Source of the DNA: Pseudomonas peli
Lineage (GTDB): Bacteria > Pseudomonadota > Gammaproteobacteria > Pseudomonadales > Pseudomonadaceae
Reading direction: 5' to 3'
Assembly: GCF_900099645.1 (NCBI RefSeq)
Contig: NZ_FMTL01000003.1
Location: forward strand, 434,001 to 498,000
DNA: 64,000 nucleotides
Shown here: piece after piece, positions 35,088 to 44,483 of the stretch
Position numbering within the stretch: the stretch's first letter is position 1
How the letters are laid out: each line of letters begins with the position of its first letter
Made by a program: the position numbers and the translations under genes
Notes under the pieces: generated by a model
Seen by the model: only the letters and a program-made list of their open reading frames with translations
The model's database searches: none
Told to the model about the DNA's origin: nothing

Positions 35088-36857
35088 ATGAGCCAGTTTG
35101 CAATAAACCTGCTGTTTGTGGGCGCCTCCTTTGCGCTCTACTTCGGCATCGCGTTCTGGGCCCGTGCCGGATCGACTAAAGAGTTCTATGTCGCCGGCGG
35201 TGGCGTTCACCCCATTACCAACGGCATGGCGACTGCAGCCGACTGGATGTCCGCGGCTTCGTTTATTTCCATGGCGGGCCTGATTGCTGCCGGTGGTTAT
35301 GCCAACTCAACTTTCCTGATGGGCTGGACCGGTGGCTATGTGCTGCTGGCCATGCTGTTGGCGCCGTACCTGCGCAAATTCGGCAAGTTCACTGTGCCGG
35401 ACTTTATCGGCGATCGCTTCTACAGCAACGGCGCACGCCTGGCTGCAGTGGTCTGCCTGATCATTATCTGCGTTACTTACGTGATCGGTCAGATGGCTGG
35501 TGCTGGCGTGGCGTTCTCGCGCTTCCTCGAAGTGAGCAACTCCACCGGTATCTGGATCGCTGCTGGCGTGGTGTTCTGCTACGCGGTGTTCGGCGGGATG
35601 AAGGGCATTACCTACACCCAGGTGGCGCAGTACGTGGTGTTGATCATCGCCTACACCATCCCGGCGGTATTCATCTCCCTGCAACTGACGGGTAATCCGA
35701 TTCCGATGTTCGGCATGTTCAGCGAGCACACTGAGTCAGGTGTACCGCTGCTACAGAAGCTCAATGAAGTCGTAGCGGGTCTGGGCTTTACCGACTACAC
35801 CGCGGATGTCACCAACAAGCTGAACATGGTGCTCTTCACCATGTCGCTGATGATTGGTACGGCCGGTCTGCCGCACGTAATCATTCGCTTCTTCACCGTG
35901 CCGAAAGTCGCTGACGCACGTTGGTCGGCTGGCTGGACCCTGATCTTTATCGCTCTGCTGTACCTCACAGCTCCGGCTGTGGCGTCTATGGCGCGCCTGA
36001 ACCTGCTGACCACCGTCTATCCACAAGGTGTCGAGGCTCCAGCGCTGGCGTATGAAGAGCGTCCTGAGTGGGTGAAGAACTGGGAGAAAACCGGTCTGAT
36101 CACCTGGGAAGACAAGAACACTGACGGTCGTATCCAGCTGTACAACGATGCCGCTCCAGCCTTCACCCCAACTGCTGAAACTCGCGGCTGGAAAGGCAAT
36201 GAGCTGACCGTTAACAACGACATTCTGGTTTTGGCCAACCCGGAAATCGCCAACCTGCCTAGCTGGGTTGTTGGTCTGATCGCGGCAGGTGCCATTGCGG
36301 CTGCGTTGTCCACGGCTGCCGGTCTGTTGCTGGCCATTTCTTCGGCAGTGAGTCATGACCTGATCAAGACGCTGATAAATCCGAAGATCAGCGAGAAGAA
36401 CGAAATGCGCGCTGCGCGGCTCTCTATGGCGGCGGCTATCTTGCTGGCCACTTGGCTGGGGCTCAATCCGCCAGGCTTTGCGGCGCAGGTGGTGGCGTTG
36501 GCCTTCGGTATAGCCGCGGCCACGCTGTTCCCTGCGCTGATGATGGGGATCTTCTCCAAGCGGGTAAACGACAAGGGCGCGATTGCCGGCATGCTGGTAG
36601 GCCTGGTGTTCACCGTCGTTTACATCTTCCTGTACCTGGGTTGGTTCTTCATTCCTGGCACTGCGACCCTCGCCAATACTCCGGAGAACTGGATGTTCGG
36701 CATCTCGCCGCTGTCCATCGGTACCGTCGGTGCGGTCATCAACTTCGCTGTCGCCTACGCCGTGTCGCTTGCGACCGTAGCGCCGCCGAAGGAGATTCAG
36801 GAGTTGGTGGAAAGCGTGCGTACTCCCAAAGGTGCTGGTGGCGCATTGAGCCACTGA
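35088..36857 (+). CDS. Sodium/solute symporter (VC_2705 family, acetate-permease-like)
   Basis: The 589-residue symporter of the SSS family has about 13 helices. The AADWMSAASFISMAGLIAAG and VIIRFFTVPKVADAR segments are typical of ActP-like carriers. A hydrophilic loop (about 325-385) with DKNTDGRIQLYND, which resembles a calcium-binding loop, is a VC_2705 family feature. Likely substrates are acetate or other short carboxylates. In P. aeruginosa the equivalent pair lies beside DUF294 and exonuclease genes; here those are 8 kb downstream on the other strand. Confidence 0.9.
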   Translation: MSQFAINLLFVGASFALYFGIAFWARAGSTKEFYVAGGGVHPITNGMATAADWMSAASFISMAGLIAAGGYANSTFLMGWTGGYVLLAMLLAPYLRKFGKFTVPDFIGDRFYSNGARLAAVVCLIIICVTYVIGQMAGAGVAFSRFLEVSNSTGIWIAAGVVFCYAVFGGMKGITYTQVAQYVVLIIAYTIPAVFISLQLTGNPIPMFGMFSEHTESGVPLLQKLNEVVAGLGFTDYTADVTNKLNMVLFTMSLMIGTAGLPHVIIRFFTVPKVADARWSAGWTLIFIALLYLTAPAVASMARLNLLTTVYPQGVEAPALAYEERPEWVKNWEKTGLITWEDKNTDGRIQLYNDAAPAFTPTAETRGWKGNELTVNNDILVLANPEIANLPSWVVGLIAAGAIAAALSTAAGLLLAISSAVSHDLIKTLINPKISEKNEMRAARLSMAAAILLATWLGLNPPGFAAQVVALAFGIAAATLFPALMMGIFSKRVNDKGAIAGMLVGLVFTVVYIFLYLGWFFIPGTATLANTPENWMFGISPLSIGTVGAVINFAVAYAVSLATVAPPKEIQELVESVRTPKGAGGALSH

Positions 36858-36898
36858 GCATAATCACCCCGGATCATGTTTGATCAGGGTCTTGCCAG

Positions 36899-36926
36899 CG
36901 GGCCTCCTTAGGAGGCCCGTTTTATT
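36899..36926 (+). terminator. Rho-independent terminator of the symporter operon
   Basis: CGGGCCTCC and GGAGGCCCG form a perfect 9-bp stem around TTA, followed by TTTTATTT. Confidence 0.92.
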
Positions 36927-37015
36927 TCCAGCTATCCATGGCGCACACCTTCTGGCGCGTCGCGGTGCAGCGTCATCAACTGCGCCAGGCAGTTTTTATT
37001 ATCGGGAGTCAGTAC

Positions 37016-37522
37016 ATGTTGTGGACAATACTTGCCATCGTGGTTTCAGGGCTGGGGGCGGCTGGTATTGCCATGCTGCTGCGCAAACTGACACGCAACC
37101 GCTTGCCCAAGTGGATCATTCCGGCGTTTGGCGGTTTGGGCATGCTGAGCTACCAGATTTACTACGAGTATTCCTGGTTCGAGCACCAGCTGCAGCGTCA
37201 GCCGGCGGAGTCGGTGTTGGTAGCCAGTGAAAACGGCGAGGTGTTCTGGCGGCCCTGGACGTTTTACTGGCCGATGACCAAGGCGTTCACCGTGCTCGAC
37301 AGCAAAAGCGTGCAGCGCCAGGAAACAGAGGGTGGCGTAATCAGCGCCTTTAACCTGTACCGCTTTGAAAAGCAGCACATCGACCATGTCAGCCATCAGG
37401 CGCATCTGCTCAATTGCAGCACGGCAGAGCTGCTGCCCTTGGACGCAGAGAAAAAGCCGCTGCTGGATCAGTTGAAGGTCGTCGCTAAAGAGGATGCGCT
37501 CTACCGGCACGTCTGCCAGTAG
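37016..37522 (+). CDS. Hypothetical membrane-anchored protein
   Basis: The 168-residue protein has one or two helices in the first 50 residues and a soluble remainder ending near CSTAELLPLDAEKKP. ATG at 37016 follows GGGAG. It lies right after the symporter terminator and so is probably separate from it. No family recognised. Confidence 0.65.
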   Translation: MLWTILAIVVSGLGAAGIAMLLRKLTRNRLPKWIIPAFGGLGMLSYQIYYEYSWFEHQLQRQPAESVLVASENGEVFWRPWTFYWPMTKAFTVLDSKSVQRQETEGGVISAFNLYRFEKQHIDHVSHQAHLLNCSTAELLPLDAEKKPLLDQLKVVAKEDALYRHVCQ

Positions 37523-37584
37523 CAGTCCGCAGCATCGTCAAGTCCCTTCGCTAATCACCGGGCTAGCCCTGGCCTCGTTCAGGG

Positions 37585-37767
37585 CTACGGGCGCCGGATT
37601 TCGCTGCGTTGCAGCAGTGGCCAGCAGCCGAGAACGGCCGGCAGGCCCAGGCCCAGCCAGGCCACGGCATCCCAGCCGCCATCACCCAGTAGCGCACTGA
37701 TCAGGCCGATAGCGCTGAGCAGGCCGATCAGCAGCGGCAGGGTGAAGGTCGATTGGCGCCAATTCAT
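37585..37767 (-). CDS. Small two-helix membrane protein downstream of PepSY gene
   Basis: The 60-residue protein has helices at about 9-25 and 33-50. Its start overlaps the PepSY-protein stop (ATGA), so it is translationally coupled to the iron-uptake operon. No family recognised. Confidence 0.7.
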   Translation of the reverse strand: MNWRQSTFTLPLLIGLLSAIGLISALLGDGGWDAVAWLGLGLPAVLGCWPLLQRSEIRRP

Positions 37768-38900
37768 GCTGGGGTCTCCGCGCGCTCACGTTGCGTCGCC
37801 GGGGTTCGCCGGCGTACCCACCAGAGGTACAGGCCGCTGCCGAGCACGATGATGCTCAGCACATCGAGCACCGCCCAGAGCACTTTCATCGGCATGCCGC
37901 CGTAGTCGCCAAAATGCAGCGGCTGCGACATCGACAGCGCATCCATATACCAGGGCCGTTGGCCGATAGCGGTGACTTCCAGGCTGCGCGCATCAATCAG
38001 CACCGGCGTCCACAGGTGGGCGGTGAGGTGCGTATTGCCCTTCATAAACACGCTGTAGTGGTGCTCGCTGGAAAAGCGCGTGCCGGGGAAGGCGATAAAG
38101 TCTGGCTGCATACCCGGCGTGGCCTGCGCAGCGATAGTCAGCACCTGATTGACTGGTGCACGCTCGGTTAACGGCGGCGCGTCGCGGTAAGGCGCGACCA
38201 TCGCGGCCAGGGCTTCGGTACGCCAGGCGCTGATTAGCAGATCGGCGCACGCGCTGATTACCCCGGTCACGCCCACCACCAGCGCCCAGGTCAGGGTGAC
38301 GATGCCGATCAGGTTGTGCAGGTCGAGCCAGCGTGTACGGGTGGATTTCTCATGGCGCACTTCGGCGAATTTCAGCCGGCGCATAAAGGGTGCGTAAAGC
38401 ACCACGCCGGAGATGATCGCTACCACGAACAGCACGCCCATAAACGCCAGCAACAGCTTGCCAGGCAGGCCGGCGAACATATCCACATGCAGGCGCAGAA
38501 TGACCATCAGGATGCCGCCATTGGCCGCTGGCATCTCCACCGCCTCGCCGCTACGTGCATCGAGCATAAAAGTGTGCGAGGAATTCGGCTCGGTGCCTGC
38601 CGTGGCGGCGGTAATTGCCACCACGCCGTTGGGCTCGTCGTCCTCGAAGCCGAAGTACTGCACCACTTCCCCCGGCCGATGACGCTCGGCCGCTTCGACC
38701 AGCTGCTGCAGGCTCAGGTGTGGCGTCTCGGCCGGCAGCTCGCGCAGCTCTGGCGCTTCGCCGAGCAGGTGCTCCAGCTCGTGGTGAAAGATCAGCGGCA
38801 GGCCGGTTAGGGCCAGCAGCAACAGAAACAGAGTGCAGATCAGGCTGGTCCAGGTGTGCACCAGGGACCAACGGCGGATGGTGGTGCTTTTCATCGGCAT
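37764..38900 (-). CDS. PepSY-associated transmembrane protein
   Basis: The 378-residue protein has an N-terminal helix (about 15-37), a PepSY-type periplasmic region, helices at about 140-170, 195-215 and 345-365, and conserved histidines (LVHTWTSL, LDLHNLIGIV) that could bind haem. This PepSY_TM family is often found beside TonB siderophore receptors, where members reduce or release ferric iron from siderophores. Here it lies 54 bp downstream of the receptor, in the same direction. A periplasmic ferric reductase is the likely role, by analogy. Confidence 0.87.
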   Translation of the reverse strand: MPMKSTTIRRWSLVHTWTSLICTLFLLLLALTGLPLIFHHELEHLLGEAPELRELPAETPHLSLQQLVEAAERHRPGEVVQYFGFEDDEPNGVVAITAATAGTEPNSSHTFMLDARSGEAVEMPAANGGILMVILRLHVDMFAGLPGKLLLAFMGVLFVVAIISGVVLYAPFMRRLKFAEVRHEKSTRTRWLDLHNLIGIVTLTWALVVGVTGVISACADLLISAWRTEALAAMVAPYRDAPPLTERAPVNQVLTIAAQATPGMQPDFIAFPGTRFSSEHHYSVFMKGNTHLTAHLWTPVLIDARSLEVTAIGQRPWYMDALSMSQPLHFGDYGGMPMKVLWAVLDVLSIIVLGSGLYLWWVRRRTPATQRERAETPA

Positions 38901-38911
38901 ATCCAGAAATG

Positions 38912-38939
38912 CCTACGCCGCCCGGTATGGCGGCGTAGG
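38912..38939 (-). other. Intercistronic hairpin between receptor and PepSY genes
   Basis: CCTACGCCGCC and GGCGGCGTAGG form a perfect 11-bp stem with a 6-base loop. No T run follows on the minus strand, so it may stabilise the receptor mRNA or attenuate PepSY expression, not fully terminate. Confidence 0.6.
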
Positions 38940-38954
38940 TGTGTTGCGGTGTGA

Positions 38955-41354
38955 TCAGAATTCCAGCTGAGCTGAGAAGGTCAGGGTGCGCGGCGCGCCC
39001 AGGTAATGGCTGCTTAGCCAGTATTCCTTGTTCGCCAGGTTGCTGATGTTGGTGCGTAGGGTCAGGGTGTTGTCGCTGCTCAGCTGTGCGCGGTAACGTG
39101 CGCCGGCATCGAAGGTGGTGAATGAGGGCAGGCTGTGCTGGTTGGCTTCGTCGCTGTACTGCTTGCCGGTGTAGTAAGTACCACCGGTCAGCGCCAAGCC
39201 CGGTACAGCATTGATGTCGTACTCGGCATACAGCTTGGCCAGCTGGGAGGCAACGTCGGTGGGTTTCTGCCCTTCGCTGGTGGCGGCGCCGGAGTCCTTC
39301 ACCTGCGGATCAAGCAGGGTCACGCCACCGACCAGGGTCAGTTCTGGCAGTACTTTGCCGGTGATACCAAACTCCAGACCGTTGTTCTCCTGGCGACCGT
39401 CCTGGACGAACACGCCGGCACCATTGGTGTAGGTGTTGGGCTTGTCGATATTGAACAGGGCCAGGGTCAGCAGGGTTTCGCCGACGGTGGCTTTTACGCC
39501 TATTTCATACTGCTCGCTGACCAGTGGGGCCATGGCCTGGCCAGCGTTGAGTGCGGTGCTCGGGGCGATGCCGCCGGCCTGCAGGCCTTCGATATAGCTG
39601 GCATAAGTAGTCAGCCACGGCACTGGCTTGTAAATCAGCGAGACATTGGGCGAGGTTTCCGACTCTTTATAGTCGCTGGTGGTTTCGCCATAGCCGAAGG
39701 CTTCGGCCCAGATGAAGTCGTTGCTGTAGGTCTTGATCGTGGTGTGAGTCAGGCCAAGGATGCTCGACCACCGCTCGTTGAGGGTGATCACGTCGCCGAT
39801 CAGGAAGTTGTCCGACTGGGTGCGCGAAGACAGGCGCTGGTCGCCGTTGCCGATCGAATAGCCGGGCTTGTCGACCTGTGGGGTCTGATTGAAGGGTTTC
39901 GGTGTACCGACTACGTCGTTGTATTGCGGGCCTGGGTAGGGAATGTGGTCTTCGTAGTTGCGTACGCGCGCGACGTTGCCCTGATAGCCGAGGGTGGTCT
40001 TGTGCTCGATAGCGCCCGTTGCAAAGGCGGCGTCGAGGAACAGGTAGCCGGAGGTTTCTTCGTTATCTACCGGGGCAAACGCGTACAGCGGCTGGGTGTA
40101 GTTACCGGTGCTGTACACCGTAGGGCCGGTGTAGGTGTATTCCTCGGTGTACTCGCTGTAGGACAAGGCGCCGCGCAGGGTGAAGACATCGTCCAGACGC
40201 CAGTTGAAGCGGCTGCCGACACGTCCGTGCTCGCTGTCGGAGAAGGCCCACTTCTGGCTGTACAGCTTGTCGTTGTCGAGGTCCTTAGCGTCCGGGCGCA
40301 GGCTCTGATCACCGAAGTACCAGTAGCTGCTCAGTCCGCGTATCTCGGTCTTCTTGTGCGAGGCATCGAACTGGATCTGCAAATCGTCGCTGACATTCCA
40401 GTCCAGTGCGACGCTGATCATTTCGCGGCGGCGCTTCTGCAGGTCGAGGGCGGTTTCGCCATCTTGAGTCAGCATGTTGACGCGGTAGGCAAAGACGCCG
40501 GCATCGTCGATCTGGCCGCCGAAGTCGCCGTGCAGATAGTAGTTCTCGCCGCCGGCATTGCCCAGGGTCACGCTGTTATAGCGCTCATAGGTCGGGCGCT
40601 TGAGCGCGTAGTTGACCAGGCCACCAGGGCTGGCCGGGCCGTAGAGAAAACCGCTGAGGCCAGTAAGGATTTCCAGCCGCTCCATCTCTTCGATGAAATT
40701 GCCGCCGTCATAACTGTTGCTGAAACGCAGGCCATCGTTGGCGATGCTCAAATTACCGGACCCGCTAAAACCGCGCATGCTCACCGCGCTGGCATATCCG
40801 GCGCTGACGGGTGAAGTGAACTGGGTGGCCGGACTGAGCTTGAACACGTCATCGCTGGACGTGGCCTGGATGTTCTGCAACAGCTCCTTGGACACCACGC
40901 TGACCGAGTAGGGTGCGTCCTGCAAACTCATATCGCCGAGGGCGCCGATATTTTGCGCGGTATCGCTGCGGTAGCCGGACGCTGCGCTGCCTTCGTTGAC
41001 GACTTGGCTGGTCACGGTGACATCCGGCAACGCCACGGCCGCTTGCGGCGCGGGTGCCAGGTTGTAGGTGCCTGCACTGTTCTGCTGCAACTGCAGGCCA
41101 CTGCCACGCAGCGCCTGGTGCAGTGCTTCGAGGGCGTCGTAGTCACCTGCCACCGGGGCTGATTGTTTGCCTGCGGTCAGCGCGGGGTCGATGCTCAGCA
41201 CGATGCTGGCCTGGCTGGCTATCTGCGTCAGGGTGCTGGCCAACGGTGCGGCCGGCAGTTGGTAGCTATCCGCCAGGGCGGGAGCGCAGACGCTGGCAAG
41301 GCTGATGGCAGCGGCCAGCAGGCCGGGGCGAAACAGGGGCAGGGCGCGGGTCAT
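38955..41354 (-). CDS. TonB-dependent siderophore receptor with N-terminal signalling domain
   Basis: The 799-residue receptor has a signal peptide (about 1-28, cleavage after ALA) and an STN signalling domain (about 30-100, with LPAAPLASTLTQIASQAS). The plug begins near 115, and the beta-barrel ends in Phe (SAQLEF). The STN domain contacts FecR to activate the neighbouring sigma factor when ligand binds. From memory the P. aeruginosa homologue is the ferrichrome receptor FiuA region (PA0470-PA0472). The siderophore cannot be deduced from sequence alone. Confidence 0.92.
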   Translation of the reverse strand: MTRALPLFRPGLLAAAISLASVCAPALADSYQLPAAPLASTLTQIASQASIVLSIDPALTAGKQSAPVAGDYDALEALHQALRGSGLQLQQNSAGTYNLAPAPQAAVALPDVTVTSQVVNEGSAASGYRSDTAQNIGALGDMSLQDAPYSVSVVSKELLQNIQATSSDDVFKLSPATQFTSPVSAGYASAVSMRGFSGSGNLSIANDGLRFSNSYDGGNFIEEMERLEILTGLSGFLYGPASPGGLVNYALKRPTYERYNSVTLGNAGGENYYLHGDFGGQIDDAGVFAYRVNMLTQDGETALDLQKRRREMISVALDWNVSDDLQIQFDASHKKTEIRGLSSYWYFGDQSLRPDAKDLDNDKLYSQKWAFSDSEHGRVGSRFNWRLDDVFTLRGALSYSEYTEEYTYTGPTVYSTGNYTQPLYAFAPVDNEETSGYLFLDAAFATGAIEHKTTLGYQGNVARVRNYEDHIPYPGPQYNDVVGTPKPFNQTPQVDKPGYSIGNGDQRLSSRTQSDNFLIGDVITLNERWSSILGLTHTTIKTYSNDFIWAEAFGYGETTSDYKESETSPNVSLIYKPVPWLTTYASYIEGLQAGGIAPSTALNAGQAMAPLVSEQYEIGVKATVGETLLTLALFNIDKPNTYTNGAGVFVQDGRQENNGLEFGITGKVLPELTLVGGVTLLDPQVKDSGAATSEGQKPTDVASQLAKLYAEYDINAVPGLALTGGTYYTGKQYSDEANQHSLPSFTTFDAGARYRAQLSSDNTLTLRTNISNLANKEYWLSSHYLGAPRTLTFSAQLEF

Positions 41355-41481
41355 TACGAAACTCTCCTAAGCGGGAATGTATCTCAATGACCTGTTGCCG
41401 AAGCAGAATGAAAAAGTGACAGGGCTCGTTAAAAATAATTTACCAACGCCCTGTGTATCAACCGGCTGCGCAGCGCGACAC

Positions 41482-42435
41482 CTACTGCGCAGCGGGTACA
41501 ACCCGGGTCCACCAGTTGCCAACGCGCTCAATACGCACGGGCAAACTCGGCGGCAGGGCAGCCAGGGCCTTGTCACTGTCGTGCAAGGGGAAGCTGCCGC
41601 TGATGCGCAGGTCGGCCAGGCTTGAGTCGAGGCCCAGGTAGCCTCTGCGGTATTCGCCCAGGGCGTCGAGCAGGTCGGCCAGGCGCAGGTTGTCCGCCAC
41701 CAGCATGCCGTGGCTCCAGGCCGCAGCGCTGAGTGGTGCAGGCAGCACGCCGCCCAGGCGCTGGCGTTGCATCAGCACTTGTTCGCCGCTGTGGATAATT
41801 CGTTCGCTGCTGCCTTCTGCCGGGTGCGCGGCTACGGCCGAATGCAGCACGGTCAGGCGTGTGCTGTTGCCCTCACGGCGCACCAGAAAGCGCGTGCCGA
41901 GAGCGCGCAGGCTGCCGTGTTCGGTAAGCACTACAAAGGGGCGTGAATCGCCGTGAGCGGTCTGCACCAGGATTTCACCGCTGTGCAGGCGCACTGCGCG
42001 CTGGCTGTCGCTGAATTCGATGTCCACGGCGCTGGCGCTGTTCAGGCGCACCAGGCTGTGGTCGCTCAGCAGCAGTTCGCGCTGTTCGCCACGGCCGGTG
42101 TGTTCATCGGCCAGGTAATCGCCGAGCGGGCGTTGCTGCGCCAACAGGCCGAGCACCAGCGCGCTGCTCAGCAGAAGGCCGAGCGCGGTGCCGCCCATAC
42201 GACGCAAACCTTTGCTGCGCGCACTGTGCAGCAAGGCCTGGCGCGCCGGTGCGGCGGCGGCTGACGCCAGGCGGATATCCAGGCCATTGAGTTGTTGCCA
42301 GACCCGCGCATGGTCGGGGTGCGCCGCCAACCATGCGGCGAACGCGTGCTGCTGTTCGGCGTTGACCGTGCCGGAGTCCAGGCACAGTTGCCATTCGATG
42401 GCGGCATCCAGCACCTGCGCCGATACCGCGCTCAT
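41482..42435 (-). CDS. FecR-type anti-sigma factor
   Basis: The 317-residue protein has an N-terminal cytosolic DUF4880 domain (WQLCLDSGTVNAEQQHAFAAWLAAHPDHARVWQQ region), a single helix at about 90-107 and a periplasmic FecR domain (about 115-210). The start overlaps the sigma-factor stop (ATGA), so I take ATG 42435. It transmits the receptor signal to the sigma factor. Confidence 0.92.
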   Translation of the reverse strand: MSAVSAQVLDAAIEWQLCLDSGTVNAEQQHAFAAWLAAHPDHARVWQQLNGLDIRLASAAAAPARQALLHSARSKGLRRMGGTALGLLLSSALVLGLLAQQRPLGDYLADEHTGRGEQRELLLSDHSLVRLNSASAVDIEFSDSQRAVRLHSGEILVQTAHGDSRPFVVLTEHGSLRALGTRFLVRREGNSTRLTVLHSAVAAHPAEGSSERIIHSGEQVLMQRQRLGGVLPAPLSAAAWSHGMLVADNLRLADLLDALGEYRRGYLGLDSSLADLRISGSFPLHDSDKALAALPPSLPVRIERVGNWWTRVVPAAQ

Positions 42436-42950
42436 TGCGGTGCTCCGTAAAGGGCGATGTAGCACTGACGCAGGCCCTGAGCCAGGTACTGGCGCACGCG
42501 GGATACTGACACGCCGAGGTGCTCGGCAATTTCCGCGTGGCCCATGCCATCCAGGCGGTTATGCAGAAAGGCCGCGCGGGCGTTGCTCGACAGCTCACCA
42601 AGCAAGCGGTCGATCTCGCGCAGCGCGTCCAGGGCCAGCGCCTGTTCTTCGGCGCTGGGTTGCACGTCCTGCTGCTGTTGCCCGAGTTCTTCGAGGTAGG
42701 CACGTTCCAACGCGCTGCGGCGGAAGTGATCGATCAGCAGACCTTTAGCGATGGTGGTCAGCATCGCGCGCGGCTCGCGGGCCTGATCCAGATCACTGCG
42801 GCCGAGCAGGCGGACAAAGGTGTCCTGGCTGAGGTCTTCGGCGCGTTCCGGGCTGTACAGGCTTTTGCGCAGCCAGCCGAGCAGCCAGTCACGGTGATCG
42901 CGATAGAACAGACCGACAACTTGCTGGTGGGTGGAATCGCCGGCCGACAC
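42432..42950 (-). CDS. FecI-type ECF sigma factor
   Basis: The 172-residue ECF sigma factor has region 2 (LYSPERAEDLSQDTFVRLLG) and region 4 (HLGVSVSRVRQYLAQGLRQC). I choose GTG 42950 because GAGG lies about eight bases upstream and the length matches the family; an ATG at 42998 has no ribosome site. It drives the receptor gene. I could not identify a convincing Fur box upstream, though low-iron control is expected for this group. Confidence 0.9.
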   Translation of the reverse strand: MSAGDSTHQQVVGLFYRDHRDWLLGWLRKSLYSPERAEDLSQDTFVRLLGRSDLDQAREPRAMLTTIAKGLLIDHFRRSALERAYLEELGQQQQDVQPSAEEQALALDALREIDRLLGELSSNARAAFLHNRLDGMGHAEIAEHLGVSVSRVRQYLAQGLRQCYIALYGAPQ

Positions 42951-43157
42951 GCGGACCTCGCAATAGGAGATAGGAAACAAATCAAGAATTATTCGCATAT
43001 GATGACAGCGCCGCCCCCTGCGCTGCAATCAGCCGATGCGCTGCCGCGATGGGTGGTTGCGCTATGCCATGACACCGCAGTGACATAGATGCAGATCAAT
43101 AGCCGCTGGCCGCTGCCGCGCTAGAGTGACCGGCCCTGTTGGCTGAGCGCTTTATCC

Positions 43158-44474
43158 ATGGCACCGACTCCGCGTTACCCCGAGCTGCTCTCGCCAGCCG
43201 GCACCCTGAAGAACATGCGTTACGCCTTCGCCTATGGCGCGGATGCGGTGTACGCCGGGCAGCCGCGTTACAGCCTGCGGGTGCGCAATAATGAGTTCGA
43301 CCACGCCAATCTGGAGGCGGGTATCCGCGAGGCCCATGCCCAGGGCAAGCAGTTCTATGTGGTGGTCAACATCGCGCCGCATAACGCCAAGCTGAAGACC
43401 TTTCTGCGTGACCTGCTGCCGGTGGTGCTGATGGGGCCGGATGCGCTGATCATGTCCGACCCCGGGTTGATCATGCTGGTGCGCGAGCACTTCCCACAAA
43501 TGCCGATTCACCTGTCGGTGCAGGCCAATGCGGTGAACTGGGCCAGCGTGAGGTTCTGGCAGCAGCAGGGCTTGAGCCGGGTGATTCTGTCGCGCGAGCT
43601 GTCGCTGGAGGAGATCGCCGAGATCCGCAGTGAGGTGCCGGGCATGGAACTGGAGGTGTTTGTCCACGGTGCGCTGTGCATGGCTTATTCCGGACGCTGC
43701 CTGCTGTCGGGTTATATCAACAAGCGCGATCCCAACCAGGGTAGCTGCACCAATGCCTGTCGCTGGCAGTACCAGGCCACTCTTGCCGGCGAGAACGAAC
43801 TGGGCGAGGTGGTGCAGATTGTCGAACCGACCTTAGGCGTGGGTGCGCCCACAGAGCAGCTGTTTCTGCTGGAAGATGCCAGTCGCCCTGGCGAGCAGAT
43901 GGCCGCCTTTGAAGATGAGCACGGCACCTACATCATGAACTCCAAGGACCTGCGCGCGGTGCAGCATGTCGAGCGTCTGGTGCAGATGGGCGTGCATTCG
44001 CTGAAGATCGAGGGCCGTACCAAATCCCACTATTACGTGGCGCGCACCGCTCAGGTGTACCGCAAGGCCATCGATGATGCGGTGGCCGGCAGGCCCTTCG
44101 ATAAATCCCTGATGACGACCCTGGAGTCCCTGGCCCATCGCGGCTACACCGAGGGTTTTCTGCGCCGCCATGTGCACGATGAATATCAGAACTATGAGCG
44201 CGGCAGCTCGGTGTCCGAACAGCAGCAGTTTGTCGGTGAACTGACCGGCGAGCGGCGTGGCGAACTGGCCGAGGTGCGGGTAAAAAACCGCTTTGCCGTT
44301 GGCGATGGTCTGGAGCTGATGACGCCCCAGGGTAATCTGCGCTTTACCCTCGAGCAGCTGGAAAACAGCAAGGGCCATGCTGTGGCAGTCGCGCCGGGCG
44401 ACGGCCATGTGCTCTACCTGCCGGTGCCGCCTGAGGTGCAGCTGGAATATGGCCTGCTGATGCGCGATCTGTAG
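43158..44474 (+). CDS. trhP: tRNA hydroxylation protein TrhP (peptidase U32 family, YegQ)
   Basis: The 438-residue U32-family protein has the ELLSPAGTLKNMRYAFAYGA start and the signature FVHGALCMAYSGRCLLSGY. A cysteine set in GSCTNACRWQY likely binds an iron-sulfur cluster. In Enterobacteria TrhP/YegQ is needed for 5-hydroxyuridine at tRNA position 34. The role here is by homology. It is transcribed alone and converges on the exonuclease gene. Confidence 0.9.
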   Translation: MAPTPRYPELLSPAGTLKNMRYAFAYGADAVYAGQPRYSLRVRNNEFDHANLEAGIREAHAQGKQFYVVVNIAPHNAKLKTFLRDLLPVVLMGPDALIMSDPGLIMLVREHFPQMPIHLSVQANAVNWASVRFWQQQGLSRVILSRELSLEEIAEIRSEVPGMELEVFVHGALCMAYSGRCLLSGYINKRDPNQGSCTNACRWQYQATLAGENELGEVVQIVEPTLGVGAPTEQLFLLEDASRPGEQMAAFEDEHGTYIMNSKDLRAVQHVERLVQMGVHSLKIEGRTKSHYYVARTAQVYRKAIDDAVAGRPFDKSLMTTLESLAHRGYTEGFLRRHVHDEYQNYERGSSVSEQQQFVGELTGERRGELAEVRVKNRFAVGDGLELMTPQGNLRFTLEQLENSKGHAVAVAPGDGHVLYLPVPPEVQLEYGLLMRDL

Positions 44475-44483
44475 GCGCTGCTC

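Noticed and set aside
39135..40814. Plus-strand open frame of 559 codons opposite the TonB receptor gene
   Set aside because: It is antisense to a convincing receptor with signal peptide, signalling domain and barrel. The plus-strand translation has no family features.
42951..43157. Fur box upstream of the FecI-type sigma factor
   Set aside because: An AT-rich stretch near 42979-42999 resembles the consensus in only a few positions, which is too weak to call.
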